From an uncultured Desulfomicrobiaceae bacterium (GTDB lineage Bacteria; Desulfobacterota; Desulfovibrionia; Desulfovibrionales; Desulfomicrobiaceae), in NCBI GenBank assembly GCA_937989665.1, contig CALKRN010000001.1:1-56925 (forward strand): a stretch of 56,925 bases of DNA. Direction: 5' to 3'. Below, in pieces: positions 24,676 to 33,908 of this stretch; positions within the stretch are counted from its first letter, which is position 1; each line of letters begins with the position of its first letter. Position numbers and translations under genes: made by a program. The notes under the pieces were generated by a model that did not search any database, had not been told where the DNA came from, and was given only the letters and a program-made list of their open reading frames with translations.

Positions 24676-26366
24676 GCGTTGGCGAGTCCATTGTGGCCGA
24701 TCTGCGGGAGACCTTCGCCCAGGTGGCGGCAGCAGCGCCGCAGCCGGTAATGTCGCGAGAGGCTGCTTTTCTCGCCATCGGGGAGGGGATTTTTGCTCTG
24801 CATGCCCGGGTGCAGGAACTCACGACGCAGGCACAGGCCCTTGCAGAGACGATGGGAGGCGCCGATCTGGAGGAGGTTTTGGGGCTGCTGAACCACGAAT
24901 TGGGGCTCTTGCGTCAAGGTTGTACCAGTGAGGGCAAAAAGGGGGGAGAGGGGCTCGAGGAGACCATTCGGGCATTGGAACGGCTCCAAGGGGCGGCGGC
25001 ACCCCTGGTGCGTCTTGTGCGCTCCCTCACCATGCTCGGGATTGCCGTGAAGATCGAGAGCGCCCGCATGGGAGAGGAGGGCCGGGGCTTTGCGGCCTTG
25101 GCCAGCGACGTGGAAGGCCTTGCCCGGCGCATCCCTGAGCAAGCGGCCACCATTACCACCGAAGTCCTGGCCATGGCGGCGGAACTCAGGGCCCAGGCCA
25201 AGCAGATTGAGCAACGCCGCCAGCATGAGGAGGCCTTGGTGGCGAGGGTGTTGGACCGGTTGGGGCACGAACTGGCCATTCTCGGCGACCTCTCCCGCCG
25301 TTCCCACGCCCTTGGGGTGGCTATCCAGCAGGCGGCAGCGGCGGCCAGTGGGCACATGAATGCCCTTGTGGCCGGAGTTCAAATCCATGATATGCTCCGC
25401 CAGCGCCTGGAACATGTTGCCGAGGCCTTGACCGAGGCCCTTCGTATGGCGGCAATAACTCCCCCGGACCCTCTGGCCATGGTTGCCTCGGTGGTGGACA
25501 TTGCCGAGCTTCAAAGACGCCAGCTTGCGGCCTGTGGCGTTGATTTGTCCCAAGGGGTGGAAGGCATGCTGGCCCACATTGCGGGTCTTGGGCACCAGGC
25601 CGAGACCTTGGCCCGTCAGGCAGTTTTGGCGCTGGAAGGCGAAGGGGCATCGGTCCTGGCCGCGGTGCACCAAGAACTCGCCCCCCTTTCGGCGTATGTG
25701 AAGTCTGCTGCGGACGAGGAGATGACCATGGCCAAGGCCCTTGCCGAGGCCCAGCAGCGGGTGGTCGGTTTGGGTCGGTTGGTGGAAGGCATTGAGAACA
25801 TTGGCATCGAGATCGAAATTGTGGCCCTCAATGCCAGTATCCGGGCGGCCCGTGCTGGGGCTGCTGGTCGCTGTTTGGGGGTCATTGCAGGAGCCATTCA
25901 GGAGATGTCTACCCAGGCTCGTCGGCAGACCCAAGGCCTGGCTGCGACCTTGGAAGGCATCCTTGAGGCCGCTGGCCAACTGACCGAGACCCAGACAACT
26001 AGTGCGGTGGGTACGGCGGTGGAGCGTTTTGCAGAATTCCTTGCCCGGTTGGAGGCCATGGCTGAGGCTACGGGACGCCAGCAAGCGGCCTTGGCCGAAA
26101 TCGCTCGGGCTGTGGGCCAGGAGAGTGCTCGACTCCAGGCCGTGGTGCAGGGGCAATTGCCGGCAGCCGCTGAGATCCAGCGTCTTGCCGAGCGCTTGGA
26201 GACAGCCATTGCCCCGTGGCTGGGGCATCCTGATGTTGCCCTGTCGCCGCGCTCTGAGGTCTTGGCGGACCTTGCCCACCGCTACACCATGGAACGGGAG
26301 CGGGCCATTCACGCGGGCACTACCCCCGCCAGCGAGGACCTCGGAGACAATATTGAACTTTTTTGA
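24672..26366 (+). CDS. Soluble chemotaxis protein with two MCP-like hairpin tips and a CheZ-like D-x-x-x-Q motif
   Basis: 564 residues, almost all predicted alpha-helix, with no membrane segment. Two stretches resemble MCP signalling tips: residues 123-164 (I-A-V-K-I-E-S-A-R-M-G-E-E-G-R-G-F-A-A-L) and 377-420 (I-V-A-L-N-A-S-I-R-A-A-R-A-G-A-A-G-R). Between them residues 237-249, Q-I-H-D-M-L-R-Q-R-L-E-H-V, place Asp240 and Gln244 four apart, as in the catalytic D-x-x-x-Q of the CheY-P phosphatase CheZ. The C-terminal tail S-E-D-L-G-D-N-I-E-L-F is acidic with a final Phe, reminiscent of the CheY-P-binding tail of CheZ. No separate cheZ, cheC or cheX is in the cluster. A phosphatase or array-adaptor role is inferred; it could instead be a degenerate cytosolic MCP. 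Confidence 0.65.
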   Translation: MSVGESIVADLRETFAQVAAAAPQPVMSREAAFLAIGEGIFALHARVQELTTQAQALAETMGGADLEEVLGLLNHELGLLRQGCTSEGKKGGEGLEETIRALERLQGAAAPLVRLVRSLTMLGIAVKIESARMGEEGRGFAALASDVEGLARRIPEQAATITTEVLAMAAELRAQAKQIEQRRQHEEALVARVLDRLGHELAILGDLSRRSHALGVAIQQAAAAASGHMNALVAGVQIHDMLRQRLEHVAEALTEALRMAAITPPDPLAMVASVVDIAELQRRQLAACGVDLSQGVEGMLAHIAGLGHQAETLARQAVLALEGEGASVLAAVHQELAPLSAYVKSAADEEMTMAKALAEAQQRVVGLGRLVEGIENIGIEIEIVALNASIRAARAGAAGRCLGVIAGAIQEMSTQARRQTQGLAATLEGILEAAGQLTETQTTSAVGTAVERFAEFLARLEAMAEATGRQQAALAEIARAVGQESARLQAVVQGQLPAAAEIQRLAERLETAIAPWLGHPDVALSPRSEVLADLAHRYTMERERAIHAGTTPASEDLGDNIELF

Positions 26367-26379
26367 GGGAGATCGAGTG

Positions 26380-26688
26380 ATGTTCCATTCCCATATTGAT
26401 CCTGACCCGCCGACGCTCATCCTGCAGGGAGATCTGACCATCGAGCACGCCCAAGACATCCACGCCCAAATGGTGGCCTCGCTTCCTCGGGAGGGCACAT
26501 TGACCGTCACGTTGGCGGCAGATGAGGTGGACTCGAGTTTGCTCCAATTACTTGCGGCCTTGGCGCGGGAGGCAAGGCAGCGAGGTCTTGGGCTACGTGT
26601 GCGCGATTCGGGCCAGGTCCAGGCGTTTTGCCTACGTGTGGGGGGAAAGGTGCTGTGGCAAACCCTTGGCGCGGAGGTGGTCACATGA
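26380..26688 (+). CDS. STAS-domain protein (SpoIIAA/MlaB-like)
   Basis: 102 residues forming one STAS domain: L-I-L-Q-G-D-L-T-I-E-H-A at the front, V-T-L-A-A-D-E-V-D-S-S-L-L-Q-L-L-A-A-L-A in the middle, with D-S-S at the position where anti-anti-sigma factors carry the phosphorylated Ser. No anti-sigma kinase or PP2C phosphatase gene is near. It begins 13 bases after the previous stop and ends in an ATGA overlap with cheY, so it belongs to the chemotaxis operon. Its role there is unknown; STAS modules next to Hpt/CheA genes occur in some environmental bacteria. Confidence 0.8.
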   Translation: MFHSHIDPDPPTLILQGDLTIEHAQDIHAQMVASLPREGTLTVTLAADEVDSSLLQLLAALAREARQRGLGLRVRDSGQVQAFCLRVGGKVLWQTLGAEVVT

Positions 26689-27044
26689 AACGCATTCTTA
26701 CGGTGGATGATTCATCCAGTGTCCGTCAGATGGTGCGTCTGACCTTGGAGGGAGCGGGCTATAGTGTAGTGGAGGCGGTGGATGGTCAGGATGCCCTCAC
26801 GAAAGTTAGCCCACCGCCAGATCTCATCATTACGGACCTCAACATGCCCAATCTCGACGGCATCGGGCTTATCCGCGCCTTGCGTGCCCAGCCTGCCACC
26901 AAGTTCACCCCCATCCTCATGCTGACAACAGAGTCCCAGGAAGTAAAAAAACAGGAGGGCAAGGCTGCTGGAGCAACCGGCTGGATCGTCAAACCCTTTA
27001 CCCCGGACCAGCTCGTGGCTGTGGTGCGGAAAGTCCTACGCTAG
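26685..27044 (+). CDS. cheY: CheY-type single-domain response regulator
   Basis: 119 residues, receiver domain only. Acid pocket D8-D9, phospho-acceptor Asp51 in I-I-T-D-L-N-M-P, Thr81 in M-L-T-T-E-S and Lys103 in I-V-K-P-F are all present, so it should be phosphorylated by CheA. The start lies in the stop of the STAS gene (ATGA), and cheA follows after 8 bases. Output may be the flagellar switch or another target; no flagellar genes are in the window. Confidence 0.93.
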   Translation: MKRILTVDDSSSVRQMVRLTLEGAGYSVVEAVDGQDALTKVSPPPDLIITDLNMPNLDGIGLIRALRAQPATKFTPILMLTTESQEVKKQEGKAAGATGWIVKPFTPDQLVAVVRKVLR

Positions 27045-27052
27045 GAGGTGCC

Positions 27053-29122
27053 ATGCATCCTGACGACAAAGCCGCCCTTCACCGGCAGGCCTTTCTTGAG
27101 GAAGCCGCGGATCTCGTGGCTGAGTGGGAAGAGTGCATGCTCCTGCTGGACCGCGGCGTGGACCCAGACACCGTGGATCGGCTCTTTCGCGCGGTCCATA
27201 CCCTCAAAGGGGCGGGAGCCATGTTTGGTTTCGAAGACCTGGCGGCCTTTCTCCACGACCTCGAGACCGTGCTTGATCAGGTGCGATCTGGGGAGCGTTC
27301 CATGGAACGGCCCCTCGTGGATCTGCTTTTGCGCAGTCGGGATCATGCGGCGGCCATACTCCAGGGGGGTGGTTCTTTTGCCGAGCGGCAGGAGATCCTT
27401 GCCCAGATGCGAGGATTTTTGGAGCAAACCAAGGCCGCAGGCGAGCCAGCTGGGGTTGAGGAGCAACGTGCCGCGGCCACCGAGGATGCCGTAGCCTCTG
27501 GGGCTGCGGGGCCACCACGGCTCTGGCGGATTCGCTTTCGCCCTCAAACCGATATCTTTCGAACTGGCCTGGACCCAGCGCGGCTCATCGAGGAGCTCGC
27601 TACCCTCGGGGAGGCCGAGGTCATTCTCCATGATGAGGCGGTGCCCCCTCTTACGGATCTTGACCCGGAATCATGCCATCTTGCGTGGGAAGTTTTACTG
27701 ACGACTGCGGCGCCAGAGCCGACGATCCGCGATGTGTTCATCTTTGTGGAAGGCGAAGCAGCGGTGCGCATCGAACCGGTGGACTACGAAGGCGAGCGCC
27801 CGCCCCGTTTGGGGGAGATCCTTGCCCATCGCGGCGATGCCGAGCCTGCAGCCATTGAGGCGGTCTTGGCGGAGCGCAAACCGGTGGGTGAGGTCCTGGT
27901 GGAGGCTGGGGTGGTGGCACCAGCCCAGGTGGCTGCGGCCTTGGCTGAGCAGCGCGGGCTGTCGCAGGTGCGTGCGGCCACTGCCACAGAAACAGCCACA
28001 ATACGCGTACCCGCAGCGAAGCTCGATGCCTTGGTGGACCTTGTGGGGGGGCTTGTGACCGCCCAGGCACGGCTCTCGCAAGTGGCCTTGGAGCAGGGCT
28101 TGGGGGTGCTTGACGCGGTGGCCGAAGAGTTGGAGCGGCTTACTTCGGCGTTGCGGGATACCTCGTTGGGGCTGCGCATGCTCCCCATTGGCTCGACCTT
28201 TTCCCGTTTTCGCCGCCTTGTGCGCGATCTGTCGGCAGAGCTCGGCAAAGATATCGTTTTGGTCACCCGGGGAGAGGAAACTGAGCTGGACAAGACGATG
28301 CTCGAGCGCCTCGGGGACCCCTTGGTGCATTTGCTGCGCAATAGTGTGGACCATGGGATCGAGCCTCCTGACGAGCGCGTCGCCAAAGGGAAGCCGCGCC
28401 AAGGCACCATCCTGCTGGAGGCCGAGCATGTCGGCGGGGAGGTGGCCATTCGGATCACGGACGATGGCCGCGGCATCGATGCCGATCGGGTGCGGGCCAA
28501 GGCGGTAGAGAAAGGCATTATTGCTGCGGATATGGCCCTTTCTCGGGAGGAAATCCTCCAGCTCATCTTTGCCCCCGGCTTGTCCACAGCCCAGAAGGTC
28601 TCCAACGTCTCCGGCCGTGGGGTGGGGATGGATGTGGTGAAGCGGAACATCGAGGCCTTGCGTGGACGGGTCTTCCTGGCCAGCACCATGGGGCAGGGGA
28701 CGACCATTACCATCCGTTTACCGCTCACCTTGGCGATTATCGATGGGCTGCTTGTGCGGGTGGAAGATGCCTTTTTCGTGCTCCCCCTTGCGGCGGTGGA
28801 AGAGACCGTGGAGCTGACCGCCGCGGCGCGGGCCGCTAGTGCTGCCCGGCTCATCCCGCGCCGCGGCGAACTTGTCCCCTACGTCAGCGTGCGGGAGGCC
28901 TTTGGGGTTCCTGGAACCCCGCCGGCCATCGAGCAAGCGGTCATTGTGCGGGTCGGAGATCGCCTCCTTGGAGTTGTGGTGGATACTGTTGTGGGCCAGC
29001 ACCAGACGGTCATCAAGAGCCTAGGGCGGGTATTCCACCATGTGCGTGGTATCTCTGGGGCGACCATCTTGGGCGATGGTTCCATTGCCCTCATTGTGGA
29101 CCTCCCTGCTTTGGCACCATGA
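27053..29122 (+). CDS. cheA: Chemotaxis histidine kinase CheA
   Basis: 689 residues in CheA order. P1 Hpt (1-110) with phospho-acceptor His49 in F-R-A-V-H-T-L-K-G-A-G. A P2-like regulatory segment starts at W-R-I-R-F-R-P-Q-T-D-I-F. The P3 dimerisation helices begin at L-D-A-L-V-D-L-V-G-G-L-V. The P4 kinase core has N box H-L-L-R-N-S-V-D-H-G-I-E-P, G1 D-D-G-R-G-I-D and G2 G-R-G-V-G-M-D-V-V. The P5 CheW-like domain starts at I-D-G-L-L-V-R-V. An insertion of about 60 residues between P2 and P3 (R-P-P-R-L-G-E-I-L-A-H-R-G onward) resembles the MshEN/T2SSE-N-like helical motif often found in delta-proteobacterial CheA. Ribosome site GGAGG is 4 bases upstream. Confidence 0.95.
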   Translation: MHPDDKAALHRQAFLEEAADLVAEWEECMLLLDRGVDPDTVDRLFRAVHTLKGAGAMFGFEDLAAFLHDLETVLDQVRSGERSMERPLVDLLLRSRDHAAAILQGGGSFAERQEILAQMRGFLEQTKAAGEPAGVEEQRAAATEDAVASGAAGPPRLWRIRFRPQTDIFRTGLDPARLIEELATLGEAEVILHDEAVPPLTDLDPESCHLAWEVLLTTAAPEPTIRDVFIFVEGEAAVRIEPVDYEGERPPRLGEILAHRGDAEPAAIEAVLAERKPVGEVLVEAGVVAPAQVAAALAEQRGLSQVRAATATETATIRVPAAKLDALVDLVGGLVTAQARLSQVALEQGLGVLDAVAEELERLTSALRDTSLGLRMLPIGSTFSRFRRLVRDLSAELGKDIVLVTRGEETELDKTMLERLGDPLVHLLRNSVDHGIEPPDERVAKGKPRQGTILLEAEHVGGEVAIRITDDGRGIDADRVRAKAVEKGIIAADMALSREEILQLIFAPGLSTAQKVSNVSGRGVGMDVVKRNIEALRGRVFLASTMGQGTTITIRLPLTLAIIDGLLVRVEDAFFVLPLAAVEETVELTAAARAASAARLIPRRGELVPYVSVREAFGVPGTPPAIEQAVIVRVGDRLLGVVVDTVVGQHQTVIKSLGRVFHHVRGISGATILGDGSIALIVDLPALAP

Positions 29123-29952
29123 GCGGCATTCCTTCGATGCACCCACGTGAGCTGAAGGCGTTGGGGGATTTTATCTACCAAGAGCTTGGTATTGTTATTA
29201 CCCCGGCCAAAAAGACGATGCTAGAGGCCCGGTTGCATCGCCGTTTGCGTGCCCTTGGCCTGACTTCCTACAGCGAGTACCTGGACTATCTGCGTTCCGC
29301 CAAAGGCATGGAAGTGGAACTGCCGCAGATGGCCGATTGCGTCACCACCAATACCACCTGCTTTCTGCGCGAACCGCAGCATTTTGCCTTCCTTGCTGAA
29401 ACGGTGCTCCCCCAATTTCTGGAGCGGCATCGCGGCGAGGTTTTTCACTTGTGGAGTGCCGGGTGCTCGTCTGGGCAAGAACCATACACCCTGGCCATGG
29501 TGCTTAGCGAATTTCGGGAACGTCATCCGGAGTTCATCTTTTCTATTCTTGCCACCGATATCTCCACCCGCGTCCTCCAGGAGGCACAGCGCGCCATTTA
29601 TCCTCTTGAGGATATCGAGTGTGTGCCGGTGGCGTGGCGGCGCAAGTATCTTCTCCGAAGCAAGGACCGATCCCGAAATCTGGTGCGGGTGGCCCCGGAG
29701 ATCCGGGCCAGGGTGCAATTTCGGCGGCTCAACTTTATGGAAGAATGGCACTTTCGAGAGCCCATGCACGTTATCTTTTGCCGCAACGTTATGATCTATT
29801 TTGATCGGGCCACCCAAGGTCGGCTCTGTGCCAAGTTCTGCCAGGTCCTTGTGCCAGGGGGCTATCTCTTCATTGGCCATTCCGAGAGCCTCTCCGGCCA
29901 TGACCTTCCCTTGCGGCAGCGCGTCCCGGCAGTGTACCAGCGCGAGGAGTAG
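29119..29952 (+). CDS. cheR: MCP glutamate methyltransferase CheR
   Basis: 277 residues. N-terminal all-helical domain with L-E-A-R-L-H-R-R-L-R, then T-N-T-T-C-F-L-R-E-P-Q-H-F, SAM-binding W-S-A-G-C-S-S-G-Q-E-P-Y-T-L-A, acidic A-T-D-I-S, and F-C-R-N-V-M-I-Y-F-D, all intact. It adds methyl groups to MCP adaptation-site glutamates. The MCP of this operon ends in a pentapeptide fit for docking it. Overlaps cheA by ATGA. Followed by a repeat-bearing gap and the opposite-strand cheD. Confidence 0.95.
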   Translation: MSGIPSMHPRELKALGDFIYQELGIVITPAKKTMLEARLHRRLRALGLTSYSEYLDYLRSAKGMEVELPQMADCVTTNTTCFLREPQHFAFLAETVLPQFLERHRGEVFHLWSAGCSSGQEPYTLAMVLSEFRERHPEFIFSILATDISTRVLQEAQRAIYPLEDIECVPVAWRRKYLLRSKDRSRNLVRVAPEIRARVQFRRLNFMEEWHFREPMHVIFCRNVMIYFDRATQGRLCAKFCQVLVPGGYLFIGHSESLSGHDLPLRQRVPAVYQREE

Positions 29953-29980
29953 CGCGGCGCAAAGGGTCCGGCGCACCACC

Positions 29981-30079
29981 GGGGCAGGTGACGGGCAAGC
30001 CGCGGACGATGGAGGAGACGAATCTGGTAAATCTGTTGCGGTAGTCAGGGGCAGGTGGTGGGCAAGCCGCGGACGATGG
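29981..30079. repeat. Two 32-base imperfect direct repeats after cheR
   Basis: Copies at 29981-30012 and 30048-30079, 67 bases apart, start GGGGCAGGTG and end GCAAGCCGCGGACGATGG, differing at two adjacent positions only. The 35-base spacer shows no similarity to the repeat. They lie just after the cheR stop in the convergent cheR/cheD gap. Confidence 0.75.
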
Positions 30080-30103
30080 CAGATGCGAGACGCTGTCATG
30101 ACC

Positions 30104-30196
30104 AATGGAATACAGTTCCATCACCCCATATTCCACCTTGGCTACAACGCGCGGAGCTCGATGCCGTCCTTGGTAATGGAATACGGTTCCATCACC
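30104..30196. repeat. Twin 17-base palindromes in the cheR/cheD gap
   Basis: ATGGAATACAGTTCCAT (30106-30122) and ATGGAATACGGTTCCAT (30177-30193) have perfect 6-base arms around a 5-base centre, are embedded in 22-base direct repeats (30104-30125 and 30175-30196), and lie 71 bases apart. Each looks like a dimeric regulator's operator or a weak hairpin, but the gap is between convergent genes, where operators are not expected. Confidence 0.7.
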
Positions 30197-30245
30197 TCGA
30201 TACCCCATCCCATTTTGGACAAAAGCAAGGTCTCGGTCTGAGTGC

Positions 30246-30815
30246 CTATGGGGCTTGGCCGTTGCCGCAGGGCGGTTTGTTTCCGTTTGCCCCAGGATTG
30301 CGCAGGTTTTTGACCAAGACCGTGCCGCTTTGGGTGTGGAAGAGGAGCTTTATTCCTGTGGCGCCGCCCAGGCGTTCGGCCACAATGGGGATGCCCAGTT
30401 CGGCAAGGATGGCCCGGGCCATGGTCGTGTTTTTGCTTCCCACTGTCTCCTGAGGACGCAGCCCCAACGACGCCGCCCCGCCAAAGAGTTTGGCAACCAG
30501 GGCCTGCCGGGGGATGCCGCAGCGCAAGAAAAGTTGGACGAGGAAGTAGGTGCCCGTATCCACGTAGCGGAAGGCCTCTTCCTCGCGGGCCAAGGGGACC
30601 TGGGGGGCAGCAGGGAGAAAGGAATGGAAGATCCCGCCTGCCGCATAGCTGGGGGCATGGAGGACAACGGCCACGCAGGAGCCGAGCACGGTGTGCACGA
30701 GGGTGGGGCGGGTGAAGAGGCCACCTTCGCCAATGTGGAGGTAGCGTTGGGGAAGATGCGACCAATGAGGGGTTTGAGGGGGCCTTGGTACTGCTTGGCG
30801 GTTCATGGGAGCCAT
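30246..30815 (-). CDS. cheD: Receptor glutamine deamidase CheD
   Basis: 189 residues on the strand opposite the rest of the cluster. Catalytic Cys47 lies in V-L-G-S-C-V-A-V-V-L-H and His64 in G-G-I-F-H-S-F-L-P, the CheD active-site pair; K-L-F-G-G-A, G-S-K-N and I-P-I-V-A-E-R-L-G-G-A-T-G-I follow in the family's order. CheD deamidates MCP glutamines and in many bacteria works with CheC. No cheC is present here. Start Met uncertain (either of two Met codons 9 bases apart; no good ribosome site). Confidence 0.85.
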   Translation of the reverse strand: MAPMNRQAVPRPPQTPHWSHLPQRYLHIGEGGLFTRPTLVHTVLGSCVAVVLHAPSYAAGGIFHSFLPAAPQVPLAREEEAFRYVDTGTYFLVQLFLRCGIPRQALVAKLFGGAASLGLRPQETVGSKNTTMARAILAELGIPIVAERLGGATGIKLLFHTQSGTVLVKNLRNPGANGNKPPCGNGQAP

Positions 30816-31277
30816 TGGTCACGCTTCTCGTAAGGAGGGTTATGCTTGACGAAGGACGTCGCGCTCTTTTTTTGACATCGTTGCATATCTGATGGGTTTT
30901 CTTAGCAGGGCCCACGTCGGGGAGACAAGGTTTTCTTTTCTCGTTGGAAACAGCGCGTATCCAGGTGGAGGGGAAGGCTTCCCAAAAAGAGGAAAGGATG
31001 ATGGAGCTTTTGGAGACGAGCTTGCAGAGCACAAAGAATCCTTGCCCCTCCAGCGGAGGGGCCTCAAACGGAATGGACCGGTGGGCAAAGAACCCTGCGC
31101 GCCGCTGACGACCCCCGACAGAAAGAGGCCTCAGACGATGGAGGGCGCTTTCTAAGCCAAGATTATGGGTATGCTTGAGGAGAGAATGACGCTTCAAACG
31201 CAATGGATGGCGTCAGTGGGCAAAGGACCATTCCTTGCGGGGATGGAAATCTTTTCTGCCAAGGGGCCGCTACGGTG
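30816..31277. other. Divergent intergenic region between cheD and the CheR-like gene
   Basis: 462 bases, no credible gene. It has a 7-bp hairpin with a 3-base loop at 31045-31061 (CCCCTCC/GGAGGGG). Three related short motifs of about 15 bases (the first and third reading CYTCAAACGNAATGG) recur near 31062, 31128 and 31193 at roughly 66-base spacing. It must contain the promoters for cheD and for the second half of the chemotaxis locus. Confidence 0.4.
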
Positions 31278-33016
<1,739 letters not shown>

Positions 33017-33155
33017 GGGGGAAGTGGTTCCATACGGAGATTTTTTTGTTTTTTGGCCCTGGGGTATTCAATGCATGGAGTGGATTTTATTGCTCTTTTG
33101 GCATAGAGATTTTAGATGACATTGGACAAATGTCCCGTATCTGGGGAGGATTTCG

Positions 33156-33905
33156 ATGATTGATTGGAAGGCCATGGCGGTGCGATTGGGGCCAGAGCTC
33201 GCTGTACGCTATGGGGCGAATCTAAAAGGGGAGATCCCGCGGCGTCTGGAGGAGGTCCATGAGGCAGTGGCACGCCGTGATATTCGAGCGGTGGAGCGCA
33301 TTGCCCATAGCCTTAAAGGCATGGCCGCTAACCTAGGAGCTGCTTCTGCCCGGGCCGCGGCCTTGGCTGTTGAGGAGGCGGCACGGGCCGTGGCCTGGGA
33401 GCAGGTGCCCTCCCTGGTGGCGGCCATGGCTCAAGAGATGGCCGCGGTGGTGGTGGGATTGGAAGACTATCTTGCCCAGGCCCTATGCTCGACCAAGGAG
33501 GACGCCATGCGGATTCTTGTGGCAGAAGATGATTTTTCAGCGCGGTTGGTACTCCAGCGCCTGCTCAAGGAGTACGGCAGTGTGGATGTGGCCGTGGATG
33601 GCCGCGAGGCCGTGGAGGCCTTTCGTGCTGCCCTGGAGACCGGGGAGCCGTATCGCCTCGTATGTCTTGATATCATGATGCCGGAGGTAGACGGCCAAGA
33701 GGCCTTGCGCCAGATGCGTGCCCTGGAAAGAGAGTTGGGGGTCCCCTCGTGCCGTGGGGCCAAGATTGTTATGACCACGGCCCTTGATGATCCGAAGACC
33801 GTGGTGGAAGCCTTCAAAGGGTTGTGTGATACTTATATAGTGAAACCCATTGATAAAGAAGCCCTGCGTCTAGCTCTGGCGCGCGTGGGTCTACTTGAGG
33901 AGTGA
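33156..33905 (+). CDS. Hpt-REC fusion protein (phosphotransfer plus receiver)
   Basis: 249 residues. N-terminal Hpt domain with His51 in R-I-A-H-S-L-K-G-M-A-A-N-L-G, then a CheY-like receiver from about 118 with A-E-D-D-F-S-A-R and phospho-acceptor Asp172 in V-C-L-D-I-M-M-P-E-V-D-G; T-T-A and I-V-K-P-I complete it. Hpt before REC, with no kinase core, marks a relay intermediate rather than a sensor. The receiver is paralogous to that of the next gene (shared V-x-E-D-D-F-S-A-R, D-I-x-M-P and overall gap pattern). GGGGAGGA precedes the ATG. Confidence 0.85.
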   Translation: MIDWKAMAVRLGPELAVRYGANLKGEIPRRLEEVHEAVARRDIRAVERIAHSLKGMAANLGAASARAAALAVEEAARAVAWEQVPSLVAAMAQEMAAVVVGLEDYLAQALCSTKEDAMRILVAEDDFSARLVLQRLLKEYGSVDVAVDGREAVEAFRAALETGEPYRLVCLDIMMPEVDGQEALRQMRALERELGVPSCRGAKIVMTTALDDPKTVVEAFKGLCDTYIVKPIDKEALRLALARVGLLEE

Positions 33906-33908
33906 GCC

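Noticed and set aside
24312..26684. Minus-strand open frame of 790 codons opposite cheW and the MCP-like gene
   Set aside because: Composition-driven shadow in GC-rich DNA; overlaps genes with strong motif evidence and has no recognisable domain.
33020..33155. Possible sigma-54 or sigma-70 promoter in the AT-rich gap after cheB
   Set aside because: The TGGCAT at about 33100 lacks the GC element at correct spacing, and no paired -35/-10 was found; only a T-tract is evident.
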